Assembly (NCBI GenBank): GCA_017516485.1
Contig: JAFXCH010000018.1
Span: forward strand, 1-44,920
Source: Clostridia bacterium
GTDB taxonomy: Bacteria; Bacillota; Clostridia; Oscillospirales; Acutalibacteraceae
DNA: 44,920 nt
Direction of reading: 5' to 3'
This document shows, in pieces, positions 15,819-25,039 of the stretch. The first letter of the stretch is position 1, and each line of letters opens with the position of its first letter. Under the pieces are notes generated by a model. That model searched no databases, was not told the origin of the DNA, and was given only the letters and a program-made list of their open reading frames with translations. The translations under genes and the position numbers were made by a program.

Positions 15819-17186
15819 ATGTCAACAACTATGACAAAAAAGTACGGACTGATGACGGCTATCGCAATGGTAACCGGCGTCGTAGTCGGTAGCGGTGTTT
15901 TCTTCAAAGCAGAGAAAATACTGACAGCAACAGGCGGCGACCTCAAGCTCGGTATCCTTTCCTGGATTGCCGGCGGACTTATTATGCTTGCCTGTGCATA
16001 CGCTTTCTCGATACTTGCAAACAGAATCGAAAAAGTAAACGGCCTTGTCGACTATGCTGAAGCACTTGTCGGCAAAAAGTACGCCTATTTCATAGGCTGG
16101 TTTACAAGTTTAATTTACTACCCCTGCCTAACAATGGCACTTGCATGGGTTACCGCCCGTTACACCTGCGTACTGTTTTTCCACGATCAGGCTGATATAA
16201 CCGGTGGACTTTGCATGACACTTGCAGGTTTCTACCTTATTCTCAGCTTTGCAATCAACTTGCTTTCTCCGGTTATTGCAGGTAAGGTACAGGTTTCAAC
16301 AACAGTAATCAAGCTTATTCCCCTCTTCCTTATGGCAATTGTCGGTACAATCTACGGACTTTCCAAGGGCTACACTGTAGAAAACTTTACAACAGTAGTA
16401 AACGAGGTACAGACTGGCCCCGCACTCTTTACCGCAATTTGTGCAACAGCATTTGCTTACGACGGTTGGATTGTTGCCACAACAATCAACGCAGAGCTTA
16501 AGGATGCAAAGAAGAATCTTCCCAGAGCACTTGTCTTCGGCTCACTTGCTGTTATCATAATCTATATCCTCTATTATGTAGGCCTTGCAGGCGGAATACC
16601 CAATGCAACAATGATGGAAGGCGGCGAAACGGGTGCAAGACTCGCATTTGAAGCTGTATTCGGTAAAATCGGCGGCACAGCAGTTTTCGTGTTTGTTATT
16701 ATTTCCTGTTTCGGCACTCTTAACGGTCTGACACTCGCTTGCTCAAGAGGTATGTACGCACTTGCTGCACGAAATGAAGGCCTTAAACCGCGTGTATTTA
16801 TCCAGGTCGACCAGGCAACGAATATGGCACCCAGCTCTGCAACCTTCGGACTTCTTATGTGTATTGTCTGGATGGTATTTTTCTACTGTTCACAGTTTTC
16901 ATCCTTCGGCAAAAGTCTGGGCATATTCGCATTCGACCCGACAGAGCTTCCCATTGTTACAAGCTATTTCTTATATATTCCGATATTCTTTATGATGCTG
17001 TTCAAGCTCAAAGACGTTAACGGATTCAAGCGTTTCATAGCACCGATTATTGCAATTATCGGTTGTATTTTTATGATGGTTGCAACTATCTATTCTCACC
17101 AGAAGTTTGTTATAGGCTACCTTATCATATTTATTATAATCAATGCGATCGGTATGCTTTTCTCTAAAGAAAAGAAAAAAGCATAA
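15819..17186 (+). CDS. APC-superfamily amino acid permease
   Basis: A 455-residue transporter with about twelve hydrophobic helices. The unwound first helix carries GVVVGSGVFF (near 20-29), the substrate-binding GSG motif of amino acid/polyamine/organocation carriers. The FAYDGW segment (about 213-218) marks helix 6, as in LAT-type and serine/threonine exchangers. It probably moves a neutral amino acid across the membrane; the exact substrate is not readable. Monocistronic, GGAG before the ATG, closed by a strong terminator. Confidence 0.87.
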   Translation: MSTTMTKKYGLMTAIAMVTGVVVGSGVFFKAEKILTATGGDLKLGILSWIAGGLIMLACAYAFSILANRIEKVNGLVDYAEALVGKKYAYFIGWFTSLIYYPCLTMALAWVTARYTCVLFFHDQADITGGLCMTLAGFYLILSFAINLLSPVIAGKVQVSTTVIKLIPLFLMAIVGTIYGLSKGYTVENFTTVVNEVQTGPALFTAICATAFAYDGWIVATTINAELKDAKKNLPRALVFGSLAVIIIYILYYVGLAGGIPNATMMEGGETGARLAFEAVFGKIGGTAVFVFVIISCFGTLNGLTLACSRGMYALAARNEGLKPRVFIQVDQATNMAPSSATFGLLMCIVWMVFFYCSQFSSFGKSLGIFAFDPTELPIVTSYFLYIPIFFMMLFKLKDVNGFKRFIAPIIAIIGCIFMMVATIYSHQKFVIGYLIIFIIINAIGMLFSKEKKKA

Positions 17187-17211
17187 TAAATTAAAACCGC
17201 TAAAATACCAC

Positions 17212-17248
17212 GCACCCGCTATGGCATAACCATAGCGGGTGCTTTTTT
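17212..17248 (+). terminator. Rho-independent terminator of the APC permease gene
   Basis: Perfect 13-bp GC-rich stem (17212-17224 with 17230-17242), 5-nt loop, then six T at 17243-17248. Confidence 0.92.
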
Positions 17249-17254
17249 ATACGG

Positions 17255-18193
17255 TTACCACTCCCACATAACTTCGGGAGCTGCAAAAATTTCATCGAGC
17301 TTTTTGATAAATGGAATAACATCGTTGAATCCGCCTATTCTGTGGTCAAACATTATATTGATAGGCAGTATTTTTTTGGTACCAAGGTCAACCTCGCCCT
17401 TATCGTTTCTGAAAGCATAGTCTTTGTCCTGTACCGCACCGAGAGCCATAATAAACACCTGCGGAAAAAGCAGAGGTGCATAGGTTACATTACCGTTGAG
17501 TCCTTTATAAAGCGTACCGAGGTTAGTCATACAAACCGTACCCTCGTTAAGCTCATTCATCTGAAGAGCAGACTTATCACGTGATGCGTGCTCAAAAAGA
17601 CCCGAAAACTTGGCAACCTTGTACTTGCCCACATAGCCTGTTGCTATCTGTGCTGCAGTGCTTGCAAATTTACCCTTGAGGATAAAACCGATAATTCTCT
17701 GAAGAATTATATCAAAAAGTACTCTGTCTACGTCTGTTTCTTTGAGTGCAGTTGTAAGTCTTGCTATTTCCTCCGAAATCCCTTTAAGAGAAAGCTGCTC
17801 GAGATTACGGAGCTTTACGGGGAAGGTTTCGCCGCTGTCGAGCAGAAAAGGCACAGCAACATCGATATGTTCTTTAACAATAAGTCTGCCCGTAGAAGCT
17901 TTGCGCTTGTATTCCATGTGTGCATTAAGCCTCGGATTAGCCTTAAGACCTTCAGCAAAAACGCGGAGCATTATTGTGTTAAACGATATGGGGTAGTCAC
18001 GCTCTTTCTTGAGCTTCTGAAATTCCTCCCAGAATTTTGTAATATCAGCCTCGTAATTATATCCGCCTGCAGGGATATCGGCTGCATTTGTGAGCACGTT
18101 ACCCGAAACTCTTGCCTTGAGTTTGAAATACTCTACCGTATCGCCTTTTTCGGGTGCAGTAAGTGCACCGCGTATATATTCTTTAAAACCCAT
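17255..18193 (-). CDS. Lipoyl-less 2-oxoacid dehydrogenase E2-like acyltransferase
   Basis: A 312-residue protein made only of the chloramphenicol-acetyltransferase-like catalytic domain of E2 enzymes; there is no lipoyl or peripheral-subunit-binding domain. Near the C-terminus the family's HxxxDG site reads DHRIGGFND: His284 is kept, but position 288 is Gly in place of Asp. It may therefore be an altered or inactive acyltransferase. It is the last gene of a four-gene minus-strand operon (gaps of 29, 17 and 58 nt) with DUF2804, DUF4838 and Gfo/Idh/MocA genes; no E1 or E3 gene is present. Acyl transfer onto a sugar or lipid is a guess. Confidence 0.75.
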   Translation of the reverse strand: MGFKEYIRGALTAPEKGDTVEYFKLKARVSGNVLTNAADIPAGGYNYEADITKFWEEFQKLKKERDYPISFNTIMLRVFAEGLKANPRLNAHMEYKRKASTGRLIVKEHIDVAVPFLLDSGETFPVKLRNLEQLSLKGISEEIARLTTALKETDVDRVLFDIILQRIIGFILKGKFASTAAQIATGYVGKYKVAKFSGLFEHASRDKSALQMNELNEGTVCMTNLGTLYKGLNGNVTYAPLLFPQVFIMALGAVQDKDYAFRNDKGEVDLGTKKILPINIMFDHRIGGFNDVIPFIKKLDEIFAAPEVMWEW

Positions 18194-18222
18194 TTTCTTT
18201 CTTACTCCCTTTTGTGGTCAGC

Positions 18223-19311
18223 TTACCATTTGTTTTCTACATACTCACAGAATGCATACATATCCTTGATTTCAAGCCTTGTGCCGTCGTCAAGTGTTAC
18301 GTCACCACTCCAGAGACCGTGCACCTGATGAGTGTGCATTCTCGCAACACCGAGATTCATATCTGAATGATGGTCAAATGTCGGTACCATTGTGAGATTG
18401 AATCTGCCGTCCTCGGAAACGAACTTCCACGGCTGCATAAACTTGTCGGGCTTCGGGAAGGTTTCAACATCGACAGCACCGAATTTATGTGCTTTGCCGT
18501 CGTAGAAAAGGCAGGTTTCGGTAGCGTTGCTCTCATTACCGATAGCCCATGTGATTTCAAAGCCGAAAAGGTGCTTTTCGCCATCAGGATCTGTTATATA
18601 CTTTGAGCCGTTGCCCCAGTACCATACCATTTTGTGCGGAGTATTTACTCTGCCCCAGTCGAGTGTACCGAAAGCATCAGCCTTTGAAAAATTCCATTCC
18701 TTGCCGTCAATCTTAAACACGCCCTCACAAGGCATACAGTTCTGCTTTGTGGTCATAAAGTACTTTGTATCGTCACCGTCAAACGGAAGAACGGTAGTGA
18801 TATTCTCAAGACCTTCGGGGATATCCATTGTGAATTTACACTCTACGGTTTTACCGCCCTTGAACATCTTGAACCACAGAGTTCTTGTATTCTCCTTGGT
18901 ATCAAAATCAAACTCTGCCTTGCCGATTTTGTAGCCGAAACGGTTGGGCGCGTCACCCTTTGCAGGCGGAACATACTTATCCTTACCGCCGAGGAAAATC
19001 TGTGTTGCATCAATAATCTGTTTGCCGTTTTCAAGGTCGATAAGTTTTGCGCCTACATAGCCGCCGATATTGATATTTGCAAAACTGAGCTGAACCATAA
19101 ACTTGCCGTCGGAAACCTGATAAAAGTCCCACTCCTTACGGCTCATAAGCTTTGCCTTTACCTTTGTACGGTCGTAGTCAAACACATTGTGCTTTGCCCA
19201 GCCTTTTGCCTGAAGCTTACCGTCGGCACTGAGAAGGACAGTATCATTTGTGTATTCGGTCTGCTTTGATTTTTCTTTCCACTGATTAAAGGGTATATAT
19301 GTTCTTTCCAT
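18223..19311 (-). CDS. DUF2804 family protein
   Basis: A 362-residue protein matching the DUF2804 family, rich in beta strands and tryptophan. Conserved-looking stretches are FGTLDWGRVNTPHKMVWYWG, FGFEITWAIGN and the C-terminal HTHQVHGLWSG. The family resembles lipocalin-like or carotenoid-hydratase-like beta barrels, but no reaction is established that I know of. I chose ATG 19311 (AGGTGA 5 nt upstream) rather than the GTG three codons earlier. It lies 17 nt after the DUF4838 gene and 29 nt before the E2-like gene, so all probably act together. Confidence 0.75.
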   Translation of the reverse strand: MERTYIPFNQWKEKSKQTEYTNDTVLLSADGKLQAKGWAKHNVFDYDRTKVKAKLMSRKEWDFYQVSDGKFMVQLSFANINIGGYVGAKLIDLENGKQIIDATQIFLGGKDKYVPPAKGDAPNRFGYKIGKAEFDFDTKENTRTLWFKMFKGGKTVECKFTMDIPEGLENITTVLPFDGDDTKYFMTTKQNCMPCEGVFKIDGKEWNFSKADAFGTLDWGRVNTPHKMVWYWGNGSKYITDPDGEKHLFGFEITWAIGNESNATETCLFYDGKAHKFGAVDVETFPKPDKFMQPWKFVSEDGRFNLTMVPTFDHHSDMNLGVARMHTHQVHGLWSGDVTLDDGTRLEIKDMYAFCEYVENKW

Positions 19312-19328
19312 AAATATCACCTACCAAA

Positions 19329-21230
19329 TTATTTCATAAAAGCGTTGTATATTTTACCGAGGAACTCGTAAAGTTTCACTGCATAGGGATTGAGAAAATC
19401 CCAATAAGGCTCTTCAAAAAGTGTAGTCCACTTGAACAGATGTCTGTAAAGATAGAGCAGGTTACAATCGGAAAGTGTATGGGTTGCACCCTCACCCATC
19501 ATCGTTATGCCCATATCCTTCAGGTCATGATGGAACTTTTCATTTGCGTTCATCCAGATGTACGGGAACTGCCATCTGGAGAATTCACCTACCTGATTTG
19601 AACACTTCCAGTATCGCCAGCAAAGCTCTGAACGCTTAACCTGAGAAAGTTGCTCCTCAGTCTGTGCCTGAGCCTTCGCATTCTCCCAAAGATGATTGCA
19701 ATACTCTATGTCTGTATTCTTCATACCGTACAGAGTCTTCTGCGATTTCTGATAAATATAGAGATGCTTTGAATCGGTAACTGCATGCTCTGTCATAATA
19801 TCGATAAACTCACGGATATTCTGCCAGCCTGCACCGTAAACAGCTTCAAGGTAGCCGTTCATTTCAGCATCGTAATCACAGTACGGATCCTGCATAAGCT
19901 TTGAGAGCAGATATGTTCTCATTTCGCCGAATTCACCGTCACTGTTTGCGATATAGTAGTTGCCTTCTTCGTAAATTCCTTTAACATTATTCTCGTAGAA
20001 AATCTGAACGTTTCTCTGCATTACGCCGAAATTCGGGAAGATACATACAGTTTCACGGTAGTTATTTACGTAATCCCAGATATATACACGGTTGCAGATT
20101 TTGCCCCACTGCTCAAGGTCATACATAAATTCTTTGTTCTCATCACACTTCGGGTCATCAAGAGTATGGCCGAAGCAGCACTCTATAGAGCAAAGTCGGA
20201 CGATAACATCCTCACGCGGTACAACAGCCGTCGGTGCCTTGCGTGTATACTGGTAAGCAAACGTATCAAAAACAACATTGTCATAATTGCCCGATGCTTT
20301 GACACGCTCGGCAACAGTATTGACAAAGGTAATCATTGTGCCTGCGTGTGAGCCGTTGGCATTATCAAGTGCCTTGCATTTGTCACACTCACAGTAATTC
20401 TGATTATCGTGCTGAGTGAGAGAAACAATCTGAATTGTAGCTGACGGGTCGTGCTGACGCGAAAGGTTTTCGAGCACTTCACCGACAACAATATCAATCA
20501 CGTCAGGGTTTGTGAGGCAAAGCTGCTCGGGCACTCTCTCGCCTTGGTGATAGGCGTAGTACTCGGGATGAGCCTCAAAATAAGTTTCAGGATTGCAATA
20601 GTGAGTTACAAGAGTATGAGCAAAAGAGCCTATATATCCTACCTGACCGCCCTGCTCTGCGGTAAAGCTGCGGTAAACACCGCCTGTCAGACCGTTTGCA
20701 AGTGAAAACTCGATATCACGCGAGCTTGTCGTATCGGTTTCGGTATATTCAAAGAAAGGATGATATTCATCATCAATACCGTAAGGTACGGTAAGAGAAG
20801 CATTTTCGGGAGTAACGATAACACCGCTCTCATACCAATGGCAGCCGCAGTAATCTTCGAGGAAAGCATAGACACCGTTTATTGTGCCCTTGTTGCCTGC
20901 GCCGCAGATTACTACTTTTTCTGCATCGGAAGTGATTACATAACCGCCGTCCTTGAATCCGTCAAGGTCAACCGTTTTACGGCCGGTTTCACCGACAACA
21001 ATTTCATATTCAGACTCCGGCTGAGAATCGGAAACAACGGCGATATCCCTGCCTGTTATCCGTTCAAGATAATACTCAAGGCGTGATGCAGCGTATTTAT
21101 CGGTAGCAGACTCGCCCGATACAATTACTGCTTTGGTCACATCAAATCCTGCCTCAGCCGCAGAAGTACCGAAAGGAAGAGCGGAAACAATCATAATAGC
21201 ACCAACCAGAATGCAAAGAAGTTTTTTCAC
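19329..21230 (-). CDS. Secreted DUF4838 protein, GH163-like glycosidase candidate
   Basis: A 633-residue exported protein with a signal peptide ending near TSAAEA (about residue 25). An N-terminal alpha/beta domain of the kind found before GH20/GH67 barrels (about 30-150) is followed by a large DUF4838-type barrel. Landmarks are ENASLTVPYG, the CxCxxC cluster in QNYCECDKCKALD and the CSIECCFGHTL segment. DUF4838 proteins include family GH163 endo-beta-N-acetylglucosaminidases acting on complex N-glycans, to my knowledge; this member could differ in specificity. Start is GTG 21230 with AAAGGAGCG before it. It lies 38 nt after the dehydrogenase gene, second in the operon. Confidence 0.7.
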   Translation of the reverse strand: MKKLLCILVGAIMIVSALPFGTSAAEAGFDVTKAVIVSGESATDKYAASRLEYYLERITGRDIAVVSDSQPESEYEIVVGETGRKTVDLDGFKDGGYVITSDAEKVVICGAGNKGTINGVYAFLEDYCGCHWYESGVIVTPENASLTVPYGIDDEYHPFFEYTETDTTSSRDIEFSLANGLTGGVYRSFTAEQGGQVGYIGSFAHTLVTHYCNPETYFEAHPEYYAYHQGERVPEQLCLTNPDVIDIVVGEVLENLSRQHDPSATIQIVSLTQHDNQNYCECDKCKALDNANGSHAGTMITFVNTVAERVKASGNYDNVVFDTFAYQYTRKAPTAVVPREDVIVRLCSIECCFGHTLDDPKCDENKEFMYDLEQWGKICNRVYIWDYVNNYRETVCIFPNFGVMQRNVQIFYENNVKGIYEEGNYYIANSDGEFGEMRTYLLSKLMQDPYCDYDAEMNGYLEAVYGAGWQNIREFIDIMTEHAVTDSKHLYIYQKSQKTLYGMKNTDIEYCNHLWENAKAQAQTEEQLSQVKRSELCWRYWKCSNQVGEFSRWQFPYIWMNANEKFHHDLKDMGITMMGEGATHTLSDCNLLYLYRHLFKWTTLFEEPYWDFLNPYAVKLYEFLGKIYNAFMK

Positions 21231-21268
21231 AAGGATCGCTCCTTTATTTTCAATTTTTGGGGATTAGA

Positions 21269-22210
21269 TTAAAGGCTGTTGAGAATGTTGAGAACACATC
21301 TGAGCTCTTCGGGCTTAACCTTTTCTACAGGTGTGTTGTCGCGTACACAGTCTGCAAAATAGTTGATTTCGTTAGCATAAGCATCACTCTTGGGAAGGTT
21401 GATGCTGCCTGTATCTCCCTTTGTCTCCTTGGAAAGATCGATTTCTTCGTCCTCAAGGTAAATTTTCATTGTACGGTTTTCATTTGCAACTATAGCTTTT
21501 TCAAATTGGAAGCGGAACTGAGCGGTAAACGGATAGCAGGTTGCATACCACGAAGCCTCGGTATTGATTGTAAAATCACCAAAATCGTAAGTAACGGAAA
21601 TAAAGTCCTGCTCGGGACGCTTTGAGCGATACTGGTGAGCAACCTTGGGCATACCGAAAGCGTATACCATAAAGTCAAGGTCGTGAATGTGAAGGTCGAA
21701 AGGTACAAGGCCGCTTCTCTTTTCATCCATCATCCAGCCGTCCCAGCTCCAACGGGGCTTGTGGCCGAGTCTTGTCATTGTACCGGAAAGGAGCTTGCCG
21801 TACTTGCCTGTGTCGAAAATCTCCTTAAGAACCTCGTACTCGGGCCAGAAGCGGAGCACCTGGGCGACCATAAACTTAACACCGGTTTTCTCGGCTGTTG
21901 AATAAACTCTGTCAATATCCTCTTCCTTAAGAGAAATGGGCTTTTCACATATTACGTTGATGCCCTTTTCCATTGCCTTAACGGCAAAATCTGCGTGAAG
22001 ATATGTAGGCAGACAGATATCGAGTATATCAAGCTCTTCGTTAGCGAGCATCTCATCAAAATCGAGATAGTGACGCTTGCCCTCGTACTTCTCCATTCTC
22101 TCGGGACGGATATCGCAAAGAGCAACAAGCTCGGCATCCTCTCTCTTATCCCACGCAGGGATATGTGCGCCGCTGATACCGCCGACACCTACAAGACCAA
22201 CTTTAAGCAT
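21269..22210 (-). CDS. Gfo/Idh/MocA-family NAD(P)-dependent sugar dehydrogenase
   Basis: A 313-residue oxidoreductase. The N-terminal Rossmann fold has VGLVGVGGISG, and the family motif CEKPISL is at about 93-99 with the catalytic-type lysine. The C-terminal alpha/beta domain carries DLHIHDLDFMVYAFG with histidines expected at the active site. Such enzymes oxidise or epimerise sugars, inositols or glycosides. The start is ATG 22210, 8 nt after GGAGG; open frame up to 22270 has no ribosome site. First gene of the operon with DUF4838, DUF2804 and the E2-like gene, suggesting that it processes the released sugar. Confidence 0.85.
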   Translation of the reverse strand: MLKVGLVGVGGISGAHIPAWDKREDAELVALCDIRPERMEKYEGKRHYLDFDEMLANEELDILDICLPTYLHADFAVKAMEKGINVICEKPISLKEEDIDRVYSTAEKTGVKFMVAQVLRFWPEYEVLKEIFDTGKYGKLLSGTMTRLGHKPRWSWDGWMMDEKRSGLVPFDLHIHDLDFMVYAFGMPKVAHQYRSKRPEQDFISVTYDFGDFTINTEASWYATCYPFTAQFRFQFEKAIVANENRTMKIYLEDEEIDLSKETKGDTGSINLPKSDAYANEINYFADCVRDNTPVEKVKPEELRCVLNILNSL

Positions 22211-22281
22211 AGTAAATACCTCCGTATATTTTACTGATTTTATTTTAATTCTTTTTTTATTTAAATGCAATAATTTTTATA

Positions 22282-23177
22282 AAAATAGAGATTGAAAATA
22301 TTGAGTTAACAGGTTATGATAAACTCAATGAAAGTCAAACAGATAAAATTGTTCACTTTTTTTAGATGACTACAAGTTTGAAGCATTATGGAATGACCCT
22401 GAGCCAAGAATTGAGAAACTAAAAAAGTATAAAGCTGTTCTTGCACCTAACTATAGCATTTACACGGAAATGCCGTTATCCTTAAAGGTGTATAACACTT
22501 TTCGGAGCCGTTGGTGCGGTGCATATTTGCAATCTAAAGGAATCAAGGTTATTCCTACTGTTGCGTGGGGAGAACCAAATACGTTTTGGTTTTGCTTTGA
22601 CGGAATTGAAAAAGGCAGTATCGTTGCTGTTTCAACCTTAGGTGTCAGAAAAGAAAAAGCACTGTTTATGCAGGGCTATAACGAACTGATAAGGAAAATA
22701 AAACCCAAGGCTGTAATTTGCTACGGTGAACCGTTTGAAGAAATGCAAGGTAATATTATACCTGTTGATTACGCTGAAACTAATAATTATGTAAAACATT
22801 TTGTTGAAGAAAAAGGGACAACATCAGATATTCGCCCCAAAATGCGTTACATAAAGACAGCATACGGACACATTGACAATACCTGCAAAGGTATGGGAGC
22901 GGCAGACAAAGGAAACTCCATAAAATTTCCAGGCTGGGATCCATCCATAAAACCGGGAGAAAATTACGAATGGAGAGGTAAAGGAGACCCTTCTAGCGGC
23001 AAAGGCGCTTGGGTAAACTCTAAAACCAAAGAAACTTTACATCCGGATCTGAACCACGGTGAGCCACACGGACCTCACTGGGATTATAATTACCCGGGCG
23101 GTGGTAATGGGTTCAGAATTTATCCTAACGGACAAATGACACCAAAAGAATATGAAGGAGGAATGTATTTTGCATAA
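22282..23177 (+). pseudogene. Frameshifted DUF4417 protein fused to a polymorphic-toxin-like C-terminal domain
   Basis: From 22470 on, an open 235-codon frame is seen, but its apparent ATG lies inside the DUF4417 domain. Continuing upstream in the same frame gives LDDYKFEALWNDPEPRIEKL, and a second frame before it gives DKIVHFF. The two join if one T is added to the T7 run at 22357-22363. No start codon with a ribosome site is seen, so the 5' end is also missing. The last 85 residues form a separate domain: PGWDP, YEWRGKGDPSSGKGAW, SLHPDL-like TLHPDLNHGEPHGPHWDYN and a final FRIYPNGQMTPKEYE. I recall this pattern as type 37 polymorphic toxin; that name needs a profile search. Confidence 0.75.
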
Positions 23178-23421
23178 CAAAAATGACTGGAGATTGCTTA
23201 ACCAGGAGGATTACTTAAAAAATGCAAAACTTATAAAATCCAAATATCAGAAGCCAAATGAAACCTGGGATCATGATCACTGTGCTTTTTGTTGGGATAA
23301 ATTCAGTGAAAATGATAACGACTTGAACACAGGTTACTGTACCACCGACAGAAAATACTGGATATGTGATGATTGTTTTTCTGATTTCAAAGACAGTTTT
23401 AACTTTGAATTAGTTTCATAA
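23170..23421 (+). CDS. Small Cys-rich protein, candidate immunity protein of the adjacent toxin domain
   Basis: An 83-residue protein reading NDWRLLNQEDYLKNAKL and then HDHCAFCWDKF, YCTTDRKYW and ICDDCFSDFK. The two CxxC pairs and HDH suggest a bound zinc. I recall similar small proteins beside polymorphic toxins in Firmicutes, and a gene overlapping the toxin's end is the usual place for immunity; this is inference. The best start is TTG 23170, 8 nt after AAGGAGG and inside the last codons of the toxin frame. The ATG at 23152 lies upstream of that ribosome site and is less likely. Intact, unlike its neighbours. Confidence 0.6.
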   Translation: MHNKNDWRLLNQEDYLKNAKLIKSKYQKPNETWDHDHCAFCWDKFSENDNDLNTGYCTTDRKYWICDDCFSDFKDSFNFELVS

Positions 23422-23526
23422 TTAAGCACTGCAAACAACACCCATATCAACCATACAAAAGTTTAGTCTGTAACATTAAGTTTTCGAGACACAAAAGAGA
23501 CTGTCTCACTGAATCTTTGAACAGAT

Positions 23527-23804
23527 CTGGATAAAAAATGTTATAGTCTTCAGTCCTTCGAAACTATAGACGATTTCAAATTCAGTTTAATTCACGGCAG
23601 AGAAATTGTTTTTGAATGGAAAAATGTTGAACACGGTGTATTCTATGAAGGAAAAGGTAAAGAGTCTTTTTTATATGTGAATCCAATAAAGATGAACACG
23701 GCAGATATTTTAAAACTTTAGACGAACTTCTGGATTGTAAAATCCAAGATAAAAGCTTACGAGAAATCATTACACAGGTCGAGGTTTGCTGGAGAAATCT
23801 TTAA
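23527..23804 (+). pseudogene. Frameshifted small gene of the toxin island (hypothetical, ends in a CWRNL tail)
   Basis: Two frames make one protein. The first gives SFETIDDFKFSLIHGREIVFEW and GVFYEGKGKE; the second gives NKDEHGRYFKTLDELLDCK and REIITQVEVCWRNL followed by a stop. Adding one T to the T6 run at 23667-23672 joins them. The ending resembles small proteins I associate with toxin or mobile loci in Firmicutes, but no function is known. No start codon is obvious; a TGA precedes the visible part, so the 5' end is lost too. Bases 23422-23526 hold nothing I can identify. Confidence 0.6.
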
Positions 23805-23830
23805 CAATACATATAGCAATATCAATATAA

Positions 23831-23872
23831 AAATCGGCTGTCTCGCACCATTCCCATGCAGACAGCCGGTTT
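23831..23872 (-). terminator. Terminator of the GH43-like gene
   Basis: A 13-bp stem (23831-23843 with 23860-23872, one wobble) with a GGCTGTCT core. On the minus strand it is followed by TTTTTATA. It lies 4 nt beyond the gene's stop codon. Confidence 0.8.
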
Positions 23873-23875
23873 GTT

Positions 23876-24916
23876 TTATTTCTCTATTCCGTATGCTTCG
23901 GCAAGTGCCGCATACTCGCTCTCCGTTATGGTTATAACAGAGCCGTGTCTGGGCTTGAGGTGGTCCATAGAGTAGGTTGAACGCTGTACTCTTTTGAAGG
24001 TAGTGAAATCCTTTGTCATCTGTGCAAAGTACGAGCCCTGACCGTACTCATCCATTATCATCATCCAGGAATCCGTACCGTTGATGCGGTACATTGAGCT
24101 GCCCTCTACACCCCAATAGTTAAGCGAACAGATTGTATAATCCGTATTGTACGGACCTGTAAGGTTCTTTGAGCGTACCCAGGCAATTTTCTGGGTTAAA
24201 TCCTCTTTGAAATAGAGATAGTAATATTCATCCTTTTCGTTGTAGACGATATCTCCGTCAATACACTGCACATTCATAATTTCACCTGTTTCGGTATTGA
24301 CCTCATTCCATCTGCCGAAAAGAATCTCAGGCTGAGTTTCGAAGGTTTTGAAATCCTTTGTATATGCATAGTAGTGGCCTGCACAGTCATTTTCTACAGT
24401 TGAGTTTGCCCAGTAGACCATATACATCTGCTTGTCGCTGTCCCATATAGCCTGCGGTGCCCACGCTCTGTTTGTGTTCTCAAAGCCCTCAAACTGACGG
24501 ATATCAATCACCGTTTCATCCGTCCAGTTGATAAGGTCGTATGAACGCCATGTGATAAGACAATGGTTTGAAGTCCAGCCATCGAGTGCATTCATATCGG
24601 TTGCAATAATAAAGTAGCAATCCTTGCCGTTTTCGTCGGCACCCTTGAGTATGTATGGGTCACGCACACAGCCTGTGCCCTTTGTCTGCTCAATAACAGC
24701 CTCATTACCGTTGAGAGCCTTGTAATTATATCCGTCTGTACTGACGGCAAAATGTATAGTCTGCTCATCGACTTCATTGCCGACAAAGTAGCAGAAAAGA
24801 TAAGCATCCGACCTGCTGACGGCAGGATAAACATATTCGTTAAACACGCAGTTAAAAAGATAGTAAGGCGACATTATAATTGCCATAAGAAATCTCAGAA
24901 AAGTTGTAAGAGTCAT
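23876..24916 (-). CDS. GH43-like glycoside hydrolase with N-terminal membrane anchor
   Basis: A 346-residue five-bladed beta-propeller enzyme of the GH43 clan. After a hydrophobic N-terminus (about 4-26, signal anchor) the propeller starts with DAYLFCYFVGNE. CVRDPYILK (Asp of the RDP motif), AWAPQAIWD, the CIDGDIVYN segment and GVEGSSMYR (probable acid Glu) follow. GH43 members act on arabinose, xylose or galactose linkages; the exact one cannot be inferred. AAAGGATGG precedes the ATG. It is divergent from the GH110-like gene, 123 nt apart, and probably tethered outside the cell. Confidence 0.8.
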   Translation of the reverse strand: MTLTTFLRFLMAIIMSPYYLFNCVFNEYVYPAVSRSDAYLFCYFVGNEVDEQTIHFAVSTDGYNYKALNGNEAVIEQTKGTGCVRDPYILKGADENGKDCYFIIATDMNALDGWTSNHCLITWRSYDLINWTDETVIDIRQFEGFENTNRAWAPQAIWDSDKQMYMVYWANSTVENDCAGHYYAYTKDFKTFETQPEILFGRWNEVNTETGEIMNVQCIDGDIVYNEKDEYYYLYFKEDLTQKIAWVRSKNLTGPYNTDYTICSLNYWGVEGSSMYRINGTDSWMMIMDEYGQGSYFAQMTKDFTTFKRVQRSTYSMDHLKPRHGSVITITESEYAALAEAYGIEK

Positions 24917-24979
24917 TTATACCATCCTTTCGGAATTAGTTTAACTAAAGAATAACACAAAACCACGCTCAAGTAAATA

Positions 24980-25008
24980 TTGAAATTATATTATAATAAG
25001 TATATAAT
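24980..25008 (+). promoter_or_regulatory. Promoter for the GH110-like gene
   Basis: TTGAAA (24980-24985), 17 nt spacer, TATAAT (25003-25008), 31 nt before the ATG. Confidence 0.65.
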
Positions 25009-25039
25009 TGAGTCATCCTGCAATTTGAGGAGAAAAGAA

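Noticed and set aside
17255-18193. Component of a pyruvate or branched-chain dehydrogenase complex
   Set aside because: There is no lipoyl domain, no E1 or E3 gene nearby, and the active-site Asp is missing; it is better described as E2-like only.
17588-18328. 246-codon plus-strand frame
   Set aside because: Antisense to the E2-like gene and the DUF2804 end; Cys/Phe-rich with no motif.
23440-23526. Possible small RNA or stem (GAGAC/GTCTC) between the immunity gene and the next remnant
   Set aside because: The stem is only 5-6 bp with no promoter or T run; not supportable.
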